Source of the DNA: JBBAFS01 sp041655255
GTDB taxonomy: Bacteria > Spirochaetota > Spirochaetia > Sphaerochaetales > Sphaerochaetaceae
Direction of reading: 5' to 3'
Assembly: GCA_041655255.1 (NCBI GenBank)
Contig: JBBAFS010000015.1
Location: 1 to 27,822, forward strand
DNA length: 27,822 nucleotides
This document shows, one piece after another, positions 1 through 7,486 of the stretch (its first letter is position 1; every line of letters begins with the position of its first letter). A program made the translations under genes and the position numbers. The notes under the pieces are model-generated. The model was not told where the DNA came from, made no database searches, and saw only the letters and a program-made list of their open reading frames with translations.

Positions 1-479
1 ACAGTCTCTGAAATAGGAAGAGAGGGGCGATCTTTCCATATATGATCAAAGTAGTCTTTGGTTGCTACTACTTCTATATTTTTCGCATATAAAGCACTTT
101 TTAAGGCATTGTAAGAGAGTTCTGTTGTACAAGAACCTTCAAAGCCTACTCGGCTGTGAGGTGGTAATACACGAGCTACATAAGCGGGAAAGTCTTCTAC
201 TGAAGCCTCTCCTTGCTTCATTAACTTAAAGGGGGTCTCTTTAAGTTCTTTCGCTGCTTGAATGAAGTAGCGTGAGTCTGTCCATAACAGAGCTTCTTCA
301 TGAGTTATGACTATTGTCCCAGCAGAGCCGCTAAACTGTGAAACATACTCTCGAGTAAGATACCGCTTTGGGGGATATTCACTTGCATGTGGATCACTGC
401 CGTAGATAATCCAAGCATCAATATGATCTTCTTTCATGTAAGATCTTATCTGTTCTACCATGTGAAAGCTATCACCCAT
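1..479 (-). CDS. pepP: Xaa-Pro aminopeptidase (M24B), N-terminal part, cut by window edge
   Basis: Reading the minus strand from the ATG at 479 gives 159 residues without a stop, running off the window at base 1. The translation has the creatinase/aminopeptidase P N-terminal pattern: DAWIIYGSDPHASEYPP, then FSGSAGTIVIT, then LLWTDSRYFIQA. This domain precedes the metal-binding 'pita-bread' peptidase domain, which lies outside the window. The family removes an N-terminal residue preceding proline and is cytoplasmic with two divalent metals; the catalytic residues cannot be checked here. The start codon overlaps the end of lgt by 8 bases, so the two are probably translationally coupled. A second in-frame ATG six codons later (461) is possible. 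The family call is firm; the gene symbol is assigned by similarity. Confidence 0.85.
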   Translation of the reverse strand, partial: MGDSFHMVEQIRSYMKEDHIDAWIIYGSDPHASEYPPKRYLTREYVSQFSGSAGTIVITHEEALLWTDSRYFIQAAKELKETPFKLMKQGEASVEDFPAYVARVLPPHSRVGFEGSCTTELSYNALKSALYAKNIEVVATKDYFDHIWKDRPSLPISET

Positions 480-1422
480 GTAAAGCTCCTTTGTGTTTTT
501 TCTTCCCTAACAGAAGTCCTACCACACCAGCGATGATCATAAGAAGGCACAACACTTGTCCCATCGAAATATTGAACAAAGAGTGAAATAGTGCAATGGG
601 TTCACTCTCTTTTCCCCATGAGATGATAAACCCAAGTTGTGAGTCGGGCTCTCTGAGGTACTCGATAAGAAAGCGGACGCCCCCGTAGCCGATAAGATAC
701 CAACTTAAATTATAACCAGGAAACTTCTTTCGAGGTTTTATGATAAACCACATAAACAACCACAACACAATCCCCTCAAATAGTGCCTCATATAATTGAC
801 TGGGGTGGCGAGGAAGGTTGAGTAACTGTCCTGATTGAAACTCCATGCCAATAGTATTGGCAATATCTCTTACCCATCCATAGTTTGTCGAAAAACGGGG
901 AGCATCGGGAAATACGATAGCCCACTTTACCGTTGAGACTCTCCCCCACAATTCACCGTTGATGAAGTTTCCCAATCTTCCAAAGGTATAACCCAATGGA
1001 ACAGCAGCTACCATCACATCGGCTATATCTAAGAAGTTTTGTTTGTATTGTTTAGAGAATATAAGAGCTCCTATTACAGCTCCCACCAAGCCCCCGTGGT
1101 AACTCATACCAGGAAGACCTACAAAGTGGCCCCCTCTAAAGGGCCAAAAAATCATATGGGGATGAGTCCAGTAGTACATACTTCCGTCGTAAAAGAGCGT
1201 GGAGAATAATCGCGCTCCTACAATCAGACCAACAATCGCATACAAAAAAAGAGAATACATGGACTCATCGTCTATTGCGATGAGTCCTTTGTTTCTTTGG
1301 TAACGAAAGAGGATATATGCGAAGGCGAATGCTACAAGGTACATCAAGCTGTACCATCTAATTGGCAAATTAGAGAACACCTCAGGCTGTATCCAAGAAG
1401 GAAATGTTATATACATCGACAT
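472..1422 (-). CDS. lgt: Prolipoprotein diacylglyceryl transferase Lgt
   Basis: Lgt transfers diacylglycerol from phosphatidylglycerol to the lipobox cysteine of prolipoproteins, the first step of lipoprotein maturation, in the inner membrane. The 316-residue product has several hydrophobic segments. It carries the Lgt signature GRLGNFINGELWGR at residues 148-161 and the conserved histidine motif SYHGGLVG with His109; the Lgt C-terminal pattern RHPSQLYEALFEGIVLW is also visible. Spirochaetes are rich in lipoproteins, so the gene is expected. The ATG at 1422 has no Shine-Dalgarno sequence, but a -10-like hexamer lies exactly 6 nt upstream, suggesting a leaderless start. A second ATG at 1416 is an alternative. 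The gene overlaps the downstream pepP by 8 bases, so the two likely form an operon. Confidence 0.97.
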   Translation of the reverse strand: MSMYITFPSWIQPEVFSNLPIRWYSLMYLVAFAFAYILFRYQRNKGLIAIDDESMYSLFLYAIVGLIVGARLFSTLFYDGSMYYWTHPHMIFWPFRGGHFVGLPGMSYHGGLVGAVIGALIFSKQYKQNFLDIADVMVAAVPLGYTFGRLGNFINGELWGRVSTVKWAIVFPDAPRFSTNYGWVRDIANTIGMEFQSGQLLNLPRHPSQLYEALFEGIVLWLFMWFIIKPRKKFPGYNLSWYLIGYGGVRFLIEYLREPDSQLGFIISWGKESEPIALFHSLFNISMGQVLCLLMIIAGVVGLLLGKKKHKGALHG

Positions 1423-1428
1423 GGCGAA

Positions 1429-1458
1429 AGTGTACGTCTAGATTGTTGCATACGTCAA
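1429..1458 (-). promoter_or_regulatory. Predicted lgt promoter, leaderless type
   Basis: On the minus strand there is TTGACG (1453-1458), an 18-nt spacer and TACACT (1429-1434). Six bases then separate the -10 from the lgt ATG, so transcription should start at or next to the start codon. It lies between the end of the flavoprotein gene and lgt. This is a pattern reading, not measured. Confidence 0.55.
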
Positions 1459-1503
1459 CACACTTCCCTTTTTGCCTGTTGCCTTATCCTCTTTATTTTC
1501 GAT

Positions 1504-2862
1504 TTAGCATGTCATCTTTTTAACAACAACTTCAGCTGCTTTAATCAAAGGATATGCTGCTGGAGAGCCGGTAAGAAGAGGCTGAGTTCCAATTTGCATG
1601 GTGAGTAGCTGTTTTACCATCACCCTGTTTTGAATAAGGAATCCGATGGCATTTGTTAATTCTCCCACACTATACCCACCATATACTTCTCCACCTAAGA
1701 TCATTCCACAATCTGCAGCGACTATGAGTTTTACCATTTGAGCATGTGAGTGACTTAAGTTTCCTGGGTGTGTATCCATTCCCGTAAAGCTTCCACTGAC
1801 AATGTCGAAATCTTCACTAATGGCTCTCGATTCGGTAATGCCAGCAGTTCCAAATGCATGATCTCCAATAGCTGTTGAGTAGATGGCAATAGTCCCGGTA
1901 AATGGTTTACAAGGAGAGAGGGTATATAAGTTTAATCCAGCGGTACGTGCTTCAGCACATGCTGTTGAGGCTAACATGGTTCGATCAAGTTTTCGTGTGA
2001 CAAAATCTCGTTTCTCAGCACAATCACCAACTGCAACAATATCATATTCACATGGAAGGACTCTCATGTATTCACATGTTTTAATAAACCCAAACTCATT
2101 GAGTTCTAAACCTGCTTTTTTTGCTACCCCGGTATTTGGGACATATCCCATCGACAAAATAACAGCATCAGCTTCGATACTACTTCCAGAGGAGAGGAGG
2201 ATCTTCTCTACCTTCCCATCTTTCCCAACAATCTCACTTACTCCCTCTCCGGTGACAACGTTCACTCCCCGTTCTAAGAGGTGTCCTTGAGCCAAAGTCC
2301 CAAACTCTTCATCAAATGCTTTATTTAAGATTGTCTTTTCAACTTCTACTAAAGTAACTTCATACCCTTTTTTGTTTAATTCATCAGAGACTTCTACTCC
2401 GATAAATCCTGCTCCAACAACGACAATCTTTTTGAGCTTCTTAATCTGAGAGAGCATCTCATCGAGATAGACCTTGTTTTTAGGAATCGTATAGACGTGC
2501 TCTAATTCAGAACCTTTTAACCACGCTGGGCGTGAGGGAATTGAACCAAGTGCCAAAATGAGTTTTTCATACCCATATGTCTTACCACTTGCTGTAATAC
2601 ATTGATGTTCTTCAATTTTGATATCGACAAGTTCATCAATAACAATCTCTACACCCGCAGAAATAAGGGCAGTATCGGCTAAGATATTTTTATCACTTGT
2701 TCCAAGAGTTCCAAAAATGTAGGGAATTCCACATGGGATGAGCACCTGCTCCTCTTTTCGTAATAATACGACCTCTTTGTCAGGATAGGATGATTTAGTT
2801 GTTATCGCTGCCTGAAGTCCAGAAGCGCCTCCTCCTACCACCAGTACATCTACTTTACGCAT
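1504..2862 (-). CDS. FAD-dependent pyridine nucleotide-disulfide oxidoreductase (CoA-disulfide reductase / NADH oxidase-like)
   Basis: The 452-residue protein is a two-dinucleotide-binding flavoprotein. An FAD-binding GGGASG lies at residues 10-15, a single redox cysteine at Cys44 in PCGIPYIFG, an NAD(P)-binding GAGFIGVE in the middle, the second FAD contact motif VAVGDCAE, and a C-terminal dimerisation domain. One active-site cysteine near residue 43 is the hallmark of the CoA-disulfide reductase, NADH oxidase and peroxidase family, whose substrates include CoA disulfide, oxygen, peroxide and polysulfide. The substrate cannot be told from sequence. The gene starts 24 bases downstream of the ArsR-type repressor gene with an AAGGAG ribosome site, so the two are probably co-transcribed. 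Its position next to a metal ATPase and an RIC-like protein suggests a role in thiol or redox stress linked to metals; this is inference. Confidence 0.9.
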   Translation of the reverse strand: MRKVDVLVVGGGASGLQAAITTKSSYPDKEVVLLRKEEQVLIPCGIPYIFGTLGTSDKNILADTALISAGVEIVIDELVDIKIEEHQCITASGKTYGYEKLILALGSIPSRPAWLKGSELEHVYTIPKNKVYLDEMLSQIKKLKKIVVVGAGFIGVEVSDELNKKGYEVTLVEVEKTILNKAFDEEFGTLAQGHLLERGVNVVTGEGVSEIVGKDGKVEKILLSSGSSIEADAVILSMGYVPNTGVAKKAGLELNEFGFIKTCEYMRVLPCEYDIVAVGDCAEKRDFVTRKLDRTMLASTACAEARTAGLNLYTLSPCKPFTGTIAIYSTAIGDHAFGTAGITESRAISEDFDIVSGSFTGMDTHPGNLSHSHAQMVKLIVAADCGMILGGEVYGGYSVGELTNAIGFLIQNRVMVKQLLTMQIGTQPLLTGSPAAYPLIKAAEVVVKKMTC

Positions 2863-2885
2863 ACATTATATCTCCTTACTAATTG

Positions 2886-3209
2886 TTAGTTGCTACAGTG
2901 TTCGCACGTGTGAGGGGCTTTTGGATTACATTGAAGTTCAATACGTTCCACGGTTATGAGATTGAGCAAAGAGAGTGCGAGGTTCTCTAAGACTGCTCGT
3001 TGGACGTAGTAGTGGGTGAAATATCCTTGTCTTATACTTTCGACAAGGCCTGCTTCGCGTAATTGCTTAATATGTTGTGAAATTGCTGCTTCTGTAACAT
3101 TCAAAGATCTAGCAAGTCCTCCAACGCAATAGTTTCTCATAAGTAATAATTTAATAATGTTGTATCTCGTTTTATCGGAAAGAGATTTCATCACTGCTTC
3201 GTCGTTCAC
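2886..3209 (-). CDS. ArsR/SmtB-family metal-responsive repressor
   Basis: A 107-residue winged-helix protein. The recognition helix region is LNVTEAAISQHIKQLREAGLV (about residues 36-56), followed by a wing around GYFTHYYV. Cysteines that could form a metal site are Cys28 in the helix before the reader (NYCVGGLA) and Cys94, Cys102 and Cys105 in the tail, a different spread from the CVC motif of classical ArsR. Family members repress metal-efflux operons and release DNA when metal binds. The start is a GTG at 3209 with AGAGG about 6 bases upstream; the ATG overlapping it by two bases is out of frame. It is divergent from the efflux operon and heads a transcript with the flavoprotein. A palindromic operator sits in its own promoter, so autorepression is likely. 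The metal sensed is unknown. Confidence 0.9.
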   Translation of the reverse strand: MNDEAVMKSLSDKTRYNIIKLLLMRNYCVGGLARSLNVTEAAISQHIKQLREAGLVESIRQGYFTHYYVQRAVLENLALSLLNLITVERIELQCNPKAPHTCEHCSN

Positions 3210-3220
3210 ATTCTACCTCT

Positions 3221-3246
3221 TTTATTTAAGTATTCACTTAATTAAA
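3221..3246. promoter_or_regulatory. Palindromic operator for the ArsR-family repressor
   Basis: Two 11-bp arms, TTTATTTAAGT (3221-3231) and ACTTAATTAAA (3236-3246), are inverted repeats with one mismatch around a 4-bp centre. Size and symmetry fit ArsR/SmtB operators. The right arm overlaps the predicted -10 of the repressor gene, the position expected for autorepression. Confidence 0.65.
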
Positions 3247-3272
3247 TTACCACAGTATCATACTCTGCACAA
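3244..3272 (-). promoter_or_regulatory. Predicted promoter of the arsR-flavoprotein operon
   Basis: The minus strand shows TTGTGC (3267-3272), a 17-nt spacer and TAATTT (3244-3249), with TGG directly before the -10 as in an extended -10 element. The palindrome at 3221-3246 overlaps its downstream edge. Confidence 0.5.
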
Positions 3273-3364
3273 CAAAAGAGTTTTTCATTCGTTGTAACAT
3301 GTGTTCATCGTAGTCTTTCTCTTTGTCTAATGAAGATTGCCTAAAGTGAGGATCCCCGAGTGTG

Positions 3365-3393
3365 TTGTCTTTGCTAAAACATAGTGGTACATT
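3365..3393 (+). promoter_or_regulatory. Predicted promoter of the RIC-like / metal ATPase / HMA operon
   Basis: TTGTCT (3365-3370), a 17-nt spacer ending in TGG, then TACATT (3388-3393). The RIC-like ATG follows at 3424 with a GAGGAAG ribosome site. No second copy of the ArsR operator was found over this promoter, so its link to the repressor is uncertain. Confidence 0.45.
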
Positions 3394-3423
3394 AAGATAC
3401 AAGAACGAAATGAGGAAGTTATC

Positions 3424-3726
3424 ATGGAAAAAACAAGTACTTTTAGCGAAGTAAAGAAGCAACATTTTAAGACCTTACAGCAATTTGTACCAATCGTTGC
3501 TCGGGTCCACGGAGGGACCCATCCAGAGTTTCTCAAAGTCCACGATACATTCATATCTTTGGAAAAGAAAATTCAAAAAGCGGGCTCCCTTCTCCCTGAT
3601 TTGGAAGAAGAGTTTCGCTCCTTACGCTCAATAACCTCCGATTACACAATCCCCGATGATGTGTGTGAGAGTTACGAGGCCGTGTATGTTATGCTCAGTG
3701 AACTCGATCGTGCTTATCGGAGCTAA
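3424..3726 (+). CDS. ric: Short RIC-like (iron-sulfur cluster repair, di-iron) protein
   Basis: The 100-residue product resembles the hemerythrin-like part of RIC/ScdA/YtfE proteins, which repair iron-sulfur clusters after nitrosative or oxidative damage. It keeps the metal-site pattern VHGGTHPEFLKV (around residues 28-39), a middle helix, and a stretch matching the RIC pattern LRSITSDYTIPDDVCESYEAVY (about residues 67-88). It lacks the N-terminal ScdA_N domain, and it stops before the C-terminal HIxxEN metal ligands of full-length members. The complete di-iron site of YtfE therefore cannot be formed within this chain. Short RIC-like proteins exist, so this may be a natural subfamily rather than a broken gene. 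The start has a GAGGAAG site. The ATPase gene begins four bases after its stop, so the two are tightly coupled. Confidence 0.65.
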   Translation: MEKTSTFSEVKKQHFKTLQQFVPIVARVHGGTHPEFLKVHDTFISLEKKIQKAGSLLPDLEEEFRSLRSITSDYTIPDDVCESYEAVYVMLSELDRAYRS

Positions 3727-3730
3727 CTAG

Positions 3731-5584
3731 ATGCAAAGATGGCTTTTTAGAAAGAAAAACTCCATTGCTGCTATAGGGGCGCTCCTTATTGTCACAGCAT
3801 TTGTCAGTACCCTTGTATTCAAACAAGAGCTCATTGGAACAATTGCCCTCATTATTGCCTCTGTTATAGGAATTGCCCCCATTGCTTTACAAGCGTATCA
3901 GGCACTGAGAGTAAAAGTTGTTAGTATCGATGTATTGGTCACTATTGCCGTTGGTGGAGCTTTTGTGATTCGTAACTTTGAAGAATCGGCTATTGTCACC
4001 TTCTTATTCCTCTTTGGCTCCTATCTTGAACAGCGGACGCTGAATAAGACTCGATCTGCTATTAAAGAACTTACCGAGATGGCACCACAAAGTGCTCTGA
4101 GAGTAGATGAGCATGGTGAAATTGAAGAGATTGATATTGACGATGTCGAAGTTGGAGATCTCTTATTAGTGAAAACTGGGGCGATGATTCCTGTCGATGG
4201 CGTTGTTCAAAGTGGAGATGGGTACATCAACGAAGCAAGTATCACCGGAGAAGCTGTTGCGGTAGGCAAAGAGAAAGGATCTTTAGTCTATGCCAGTACT
4301 ATCTTAGATAATGGAACCTTGCAGATTGTGGCCAATCGAGTTGGAGAAGATACTACCTTTGGAAAAATAATTGAATTAGTTGAAGAGGCTCAAGACTCTA
4401 AAAGTGATGCTGAACGTTTTATTGACCGTTTCAGTAAATACTACACCCCTGCCGTTTTGGTGCTTGGAGCTGTAGTGTGGCTGATCTCTAAAGATATTGA
4501 ACTCGCTATCACCATTTTGGTCCTTGGGTGTCCTGGAGCTTTAGTTATTGGTGTTCCAGTCTCTAATGTTGCAGGTATTGGAAATGGGGCTCGTCACGGA
4601 GTCTTACTGAAAGGAAGTGAAGTAATTCACGACTTTCGTCGTGTCGATACTATGGTATTTGATAAAACAGGGACTCTCACTGTCGGAAACCCTCTTGTCG
4701 CTGATGTACGTTACTACACAAAAGATGAGACTCAAGTATCTGCCTATCTCTGTTCAGTAGAGAAAGAGAGTGATCATCCTCTTGCTCAAGCCATTGTTTC
4801 CTACTTAGGAGATCTTCCTACTTTCCAAGTGAGTGATACAGATGTGATTAAAGGTGGAGGAGTTGTAGCAACTGTTGATGAAAAGCGGATCGTTGTAGGT
4901 AATGTTGCTCTTCTTGCTTCTCATAACATTGAAATCCCCCCTCAAGCAGAAAAAGATATTGCCCTTTTTGAGCAACAAGGTAACTCACTTGTTTTAGCTG
5001 CGGTAGATGGTTCTCTTGTAGCCTTATTTGGTATTCGAGATCAGATTCGTGAAGGGGTGAAAAAGAATTTAGCACGATTGAAGCGACTGGGGGTAAAAAA
5101 TCTCGTTGTCCTCTCGGGTGATAACCAAGGGACTGTAGATTTGGTGGCTTTAGAACTTGGTCTTACTGAAGCTCATGGGAATATGCTTCCTGAAGATAAA
5201 GCTCATTACATTAAGCAACTTCAACACGATGGACACATTGTCGCTTTTGTTGGAGATGGGGTAAATGATAGTCCCTCTTTAGCATTAGCTCATATTGGAA
5301 TTGCGATGGGTAGTGGAACTGATGTGGCGATAGAAACCAGTAGTGTTGTTCTTATGAACGATGATTTTAACCGTCTTCCACACGCCTTGGGACTCGCTAA
5401 AGCAACTGCAGCGAACATGGTACAAAACATTTTTATTGCCGTTGGAGTAGTAATCTTTCTTCTTTTGGGACTCTTTTTTAGCTCTTGGATGAATATGTCT
5501 ATTGGCATGTTGGTTCACGAAGGGAGTATTTTAGTAGTAATATTAAATGGGATGCGTCTGTTACGTTACCGATTAAGAAATTGA
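3731..5584 (+). CDS. P1B-type heavy-metal translocating ATPase with CPG and HEGS motifs
   Basis: A 617-residue metal pump with complete P-type motifs: TGEA (172-175) in the actuator domain, the phosphorylated Asp311 in DKTGTLT, the P1B-specific HP pair (349-350), GDGVND (508-513), and paired membrane helices at both ends. The metal-transit motif in the sixth helix is CPG (267-269) instead of the usual CPC or SPC. The last helices contain HEGS (596-599), as in P1B-4 cobalt/iron exporters. There is no N-terminal metal-binding domain; an HMA protein is encoded separately just downstream. Export of a transition metal such as Fe, Co, Zn or Cd is likely, and the HEGS motif and RIC-like neighbour make iron or cobalt worth testing. 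The start follows a GGAG sequence overlapping the end of the previous gene. Confidence 0.93.
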   Translation: MQRWLFRKKNSIAAIGALLIVTAFVSTLVFKQELIGTIALIIASVIGIAPIALQAYQALRVKVVSIDVLVTIAVGGAFVIRNFEESAIVTFLFLFGSYLEQRTLNKTRSAIKELTEMAPQSALRVDEHGEIEEIDIDDVEVGDLLLVKTGAMIPVDGVVQSGDGYINEASITGEAVAVGKEKGSLVYASTILDNGTLQIVANRVGEDTTFGKIIELVEEAQDSKSDAERFIDRFSKYYTPAVLVLGAVVWLISKDIELAITILVLGCPGALVIGVPVSNVAGIGNGARHGVLLKGSEVIHDFRRVDTMVFDKTGTLTVGNPLVADVRYYTKDETQVSAYLCSVEKESDHPLAQAIVSYLGDLPTFQVSDTDVIKGGGVVATVDEKRIVVGNVALLASHNIEIPPQAEKDIALFEQQGNSLVLAAVDGSLVALFGIRDQIREGVKKNLARLKRLGVKNLVVLSGDNQGTVDLVALELGLTEAHGNMLPEDKAHYIKQLQHDGHIVAFVGDGVNDSPSLALAHIGIAMGSGTDVAIETSSVVLMNDDFNRLPHALGLAKATAANMVQNIFIAVGVVIFLLLGLFFSSWMNMSIGMLVHEGSILVVILNGMRLLRYRLRN

Positions 5585-5602
5585 TATAAAGGAGCAGAAT
5601 AT

Positions 5603-5833
5603 ATGGCAAAAGCAACAATACAATTAGAAGGACTTGCATGTCCTTCATGCATGCAAAAAATTGAAGGTGCTACCAAAGCCCTCAGTGGAGTAGAGAAAGA
5701 GAGCGTTAAAGTACTTTTTAACTCAAGTAAAGTAAAACTAGATTTCGATCCCTCTCTGATTTCAATCGAAGATATCGAAAAAGCGATCACCACTGTTGGC
5801 TACGATGTGAAAAAATCTCAGGTTAAGGCATAA
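5603..5833 (+). CDS. Free-standing HMA-domain metallochaperone
   Basis: A 76-residue protein with one heavy-metal-associated ferredoxin-like fold. The metal-binding loop is GLACPSCMQK with Cys13 and Cys16, followed by the usual hydrophobic core and the ending AITTVGYDV. Such proteins bind soft metal ions through the two thiols and hand them to P1B ATPases. It starts 18 bases after the ATPase stop with an AAGGAG site, and the ATPase lacks its own HMA domain, so this protein probably replaces it in trans. It is the last gene before a strong terminator. Which metal it carries is not visible. Confidence 0.93.
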   Translation: MAKATIQLEGLACPSCMQKIEGATKALSGVEKESVKVLFNSSKVKLDFDPSLISIEDIEKAITTVGYDVKKSQVKA

Positions 5834-5854
5834 GAGATTCACAAACTATAAATC

Positions 5855-5882
5855 ACGGCACGTTACACACGTGCCGTTTTTT
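5855..5882 (+). terminator. Intrinsic terminator of the metal-efflux operon
   Basis: A perfect 9-bp stem, ACGGCACGT / ACGTGCCGT, around the loop TACAC, is followed directly by six T. It lies 22 bases after the HMA stop codon. Confidence 0.92.
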
Positions 5883-5935
5883 ATTACTCTTTTGGTTTTC
5901 TTTTCTGTTTTCTAGCCGAGTGAGATGATTTTGAT

Positions 5936-5941
5936 TATAAT
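5936..5941 (+). promoter_or_regulatory. -10 element of the ctpA promoter, leaderless type
   Basis: A consensus TATAAT ends 6 bases before the ATG at 5948, and no Shine-Dalgarno sequence fits between them. A clear -35 hexamer is not visible at 16-18 bases upstream. An in-frame stop at 5921 and no other start codon before 5948 fix this start. Confidence 0.55.
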
Positions 5942-5947
5942 AATCGT

Positions 5948-7387
5948 ATGAGAAAGTATAAGGATGTATTGTTTGTAATCGCCTTTGTGTTCCTCCTTGC
6001 CCCTATTGCAGCAGCACTAGGAACCCCAGAGAGCTCTATGCCCTCTTTTTTCACTGCCTCTCCTAGTTTTAATGTTAATCAAGAACAAGATGAGATCACT
6101 TCAAATATGCAAAAACTGGAGGTCTTGTACCGTCTTGTACAACGAGACTTCCTTTTTGACATAGACCATAAAGCTCTTTATGAGAGTATGGCTAAAGGGT
6201 TGTTTAGTGCTTTAGATGATAAGTACTCGGCTTACATTGTGAGCCAAGAAGCCGACGATTTTAGTGAAGGGACGACAGGCTCTTACGCTGGAATTGGAGC
6301 ATATATCTCAAAACACTACCTTGAGTATCGTGATTTTAGTAAACCCAATACCTATATGGTAAATATTACAAGTGTCTTTCCTGGCTCTCCTGCCGAAAGT
6401 GCAGGTCTACGATCTGGAGATATGATAAGTCATATCGACGGAGAAGCAGTCGATGAGTGGGAGGCCAATGAGGCTTCAAAAGCATTGAAAGGGGATCCTA
6501 ATACCCCTGTTGTTCTCACTGTCGTTCGTGGTGGTTCCTCATTCGATGTGACCGTCATCCGTAAAATTGTGAATGTACCAACAGTGAGTACCGACCGACT
6601 CCCTCATGATATTGCCTATTTGAGAATTTCTCAGTTTACCTCTTCAACAGCAAAGCAGGTGCGTGAAGCATTCGATACATTCTTACAAGAGGGCCTCAGT
6701 GGCCTTGTGTTAGACTTACGAGAGAACCCTGGTGGTATTGTCGATGGGACTTTAAGTATTGCAGACATGCTTCTTTCCAATGCCCCTATAGTCCATGTAA
6801 GTAGTAAAAATCCTTCTCAAAATCAAACCATTCGCTCCACAAGAGGGGTCACAATCCCTTCCAATATCCCTATTGTTGTGTTGATTAATAAAGGATCTGC
6901 CTCTTCTAGTGAAATATTGGCAGGGGCATTAAAAGATAACAACCGAGCTACTCTTATTGGCTCAACCTCTTTTGGTAAAGGCCTTATTCAAGTTGTTTCA
7001 CCATTTGGTGATGGGTATTACACCCTCACTACAAGCCAATACAGAACCCCTTCTGGATCAGACATCCACGAAGTGGGCATTGGTGTCGACATTGAAGTAA
7101 AAGAGGCTCATGTAGAAGAAGAGGATATGCAAGAGTATCTCGACTTTCTTAACAGTGGTGTCATTACGACGTTTGTCGAAGAGTATCCTGATTATTCATT
7201 AGAGCATATGGATCTCTTTATAAAAGAGTACGTCGATCCCGACTCTCATATCGGCCAAGAGGTATTTCGCCTCCTCTTACGTCGAGAGTATCTACTTCAA
7301 ATACCCTTTGAGGAGCGTCCCGTGGCCGATGTAGAGTACGATGAATCCATTAAAAGAGCCATATTGTTTCTCACAACAGGTGAGTAA
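5948..7387 (+). CDS. ctpA: S41-family C-terminal processing peptidase
   Basis: A 479-residue exported protease. Residues 7-24 form a hydrophobic signal or anchor segment, so it acts in the periplasm. A PDZ domain follows (about 112-205; VFPGSPAESAGLRSGDMI, 143-160), then the S41 core with LDLRENPGG (255-263). The Ser/Lys dyad is readable as Ser319 in GSASSSEI and Lys344 in SFGKG, with the 25-residue spacing of the family. Homologues trim C-termini of envelope proteins; Borrelia CtpA is a known example. The last 100 residues are a helical, acidic region seen in many family members. The ATG at 5948 is preceded by TATAAT and no ribosome site, suggesting a leaderless mRNA. It stands alone after the efflux terminator. 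Confidence 0.93.
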   Translation: MRKYKDVLFVIAFVFLLAPIAAALGTPESSMPSFFTASPSFNVNQEQDEITSNMQKLEVLYRLVQRDFLFDIDHKALYESMAKGLFSALDDKYSAYIVSQEADDFSEGTTGSYAGIGAYISKHYLEYRDFSKPNTYMVNITSVFPGSPAESAGLRSGDMISHIDGEAVDEWEANEASKALKGDPNTPVVLTVVRGGSSFDVTVIRKIVNVPTVSTDRLPHDIAYLRISQFTSSTAKQVREAFDTFLQEGLSGLVLDLRENPGGIVDGTLSIADMLLSNAPIVHVSSKNPSQNQTIRSTRGVTIPSNIPIVVLINKGSASSSEILAGALKDNNRATLIGSTSFGKGLIQVVSPFGDGYYTLTTSQYRTPSGSDIHEVGIGVDIEVKEAHVEEEDMQEYLDFLNSGVITTFVEEYPDYSLEHMDLFIKEYVDPDSHIGQEVFRLLLRREYLLQIPFEERPVADVEYDESIKRAILFLTTGE

Positions 7388-7486
7388 CTGTTTCGTTTAT
7401 GTGACATTCCATTCACAGAGAGACAATAGTACACTAGGAGTGAAGCCGGTACTTGTTACTAGAACGTGAGTGTTGGAGGGGGTGGA

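Noticed and set aside
7402..7420. TGTGA...TCACA half-sites between ctpA and the AAA+ gene, resembling a CRP site
   Set aside because: The spacing is 8 bases instead of the 6 of CRP sites, and no crp context is visible.
7466..7486. Upstream GTG start for the AAA+ regulator
   Set aside because: It lacks a ribosome site; the added residues SVGGGG are the translated Shine-Dalgarno sequence of the GTG at 7487.
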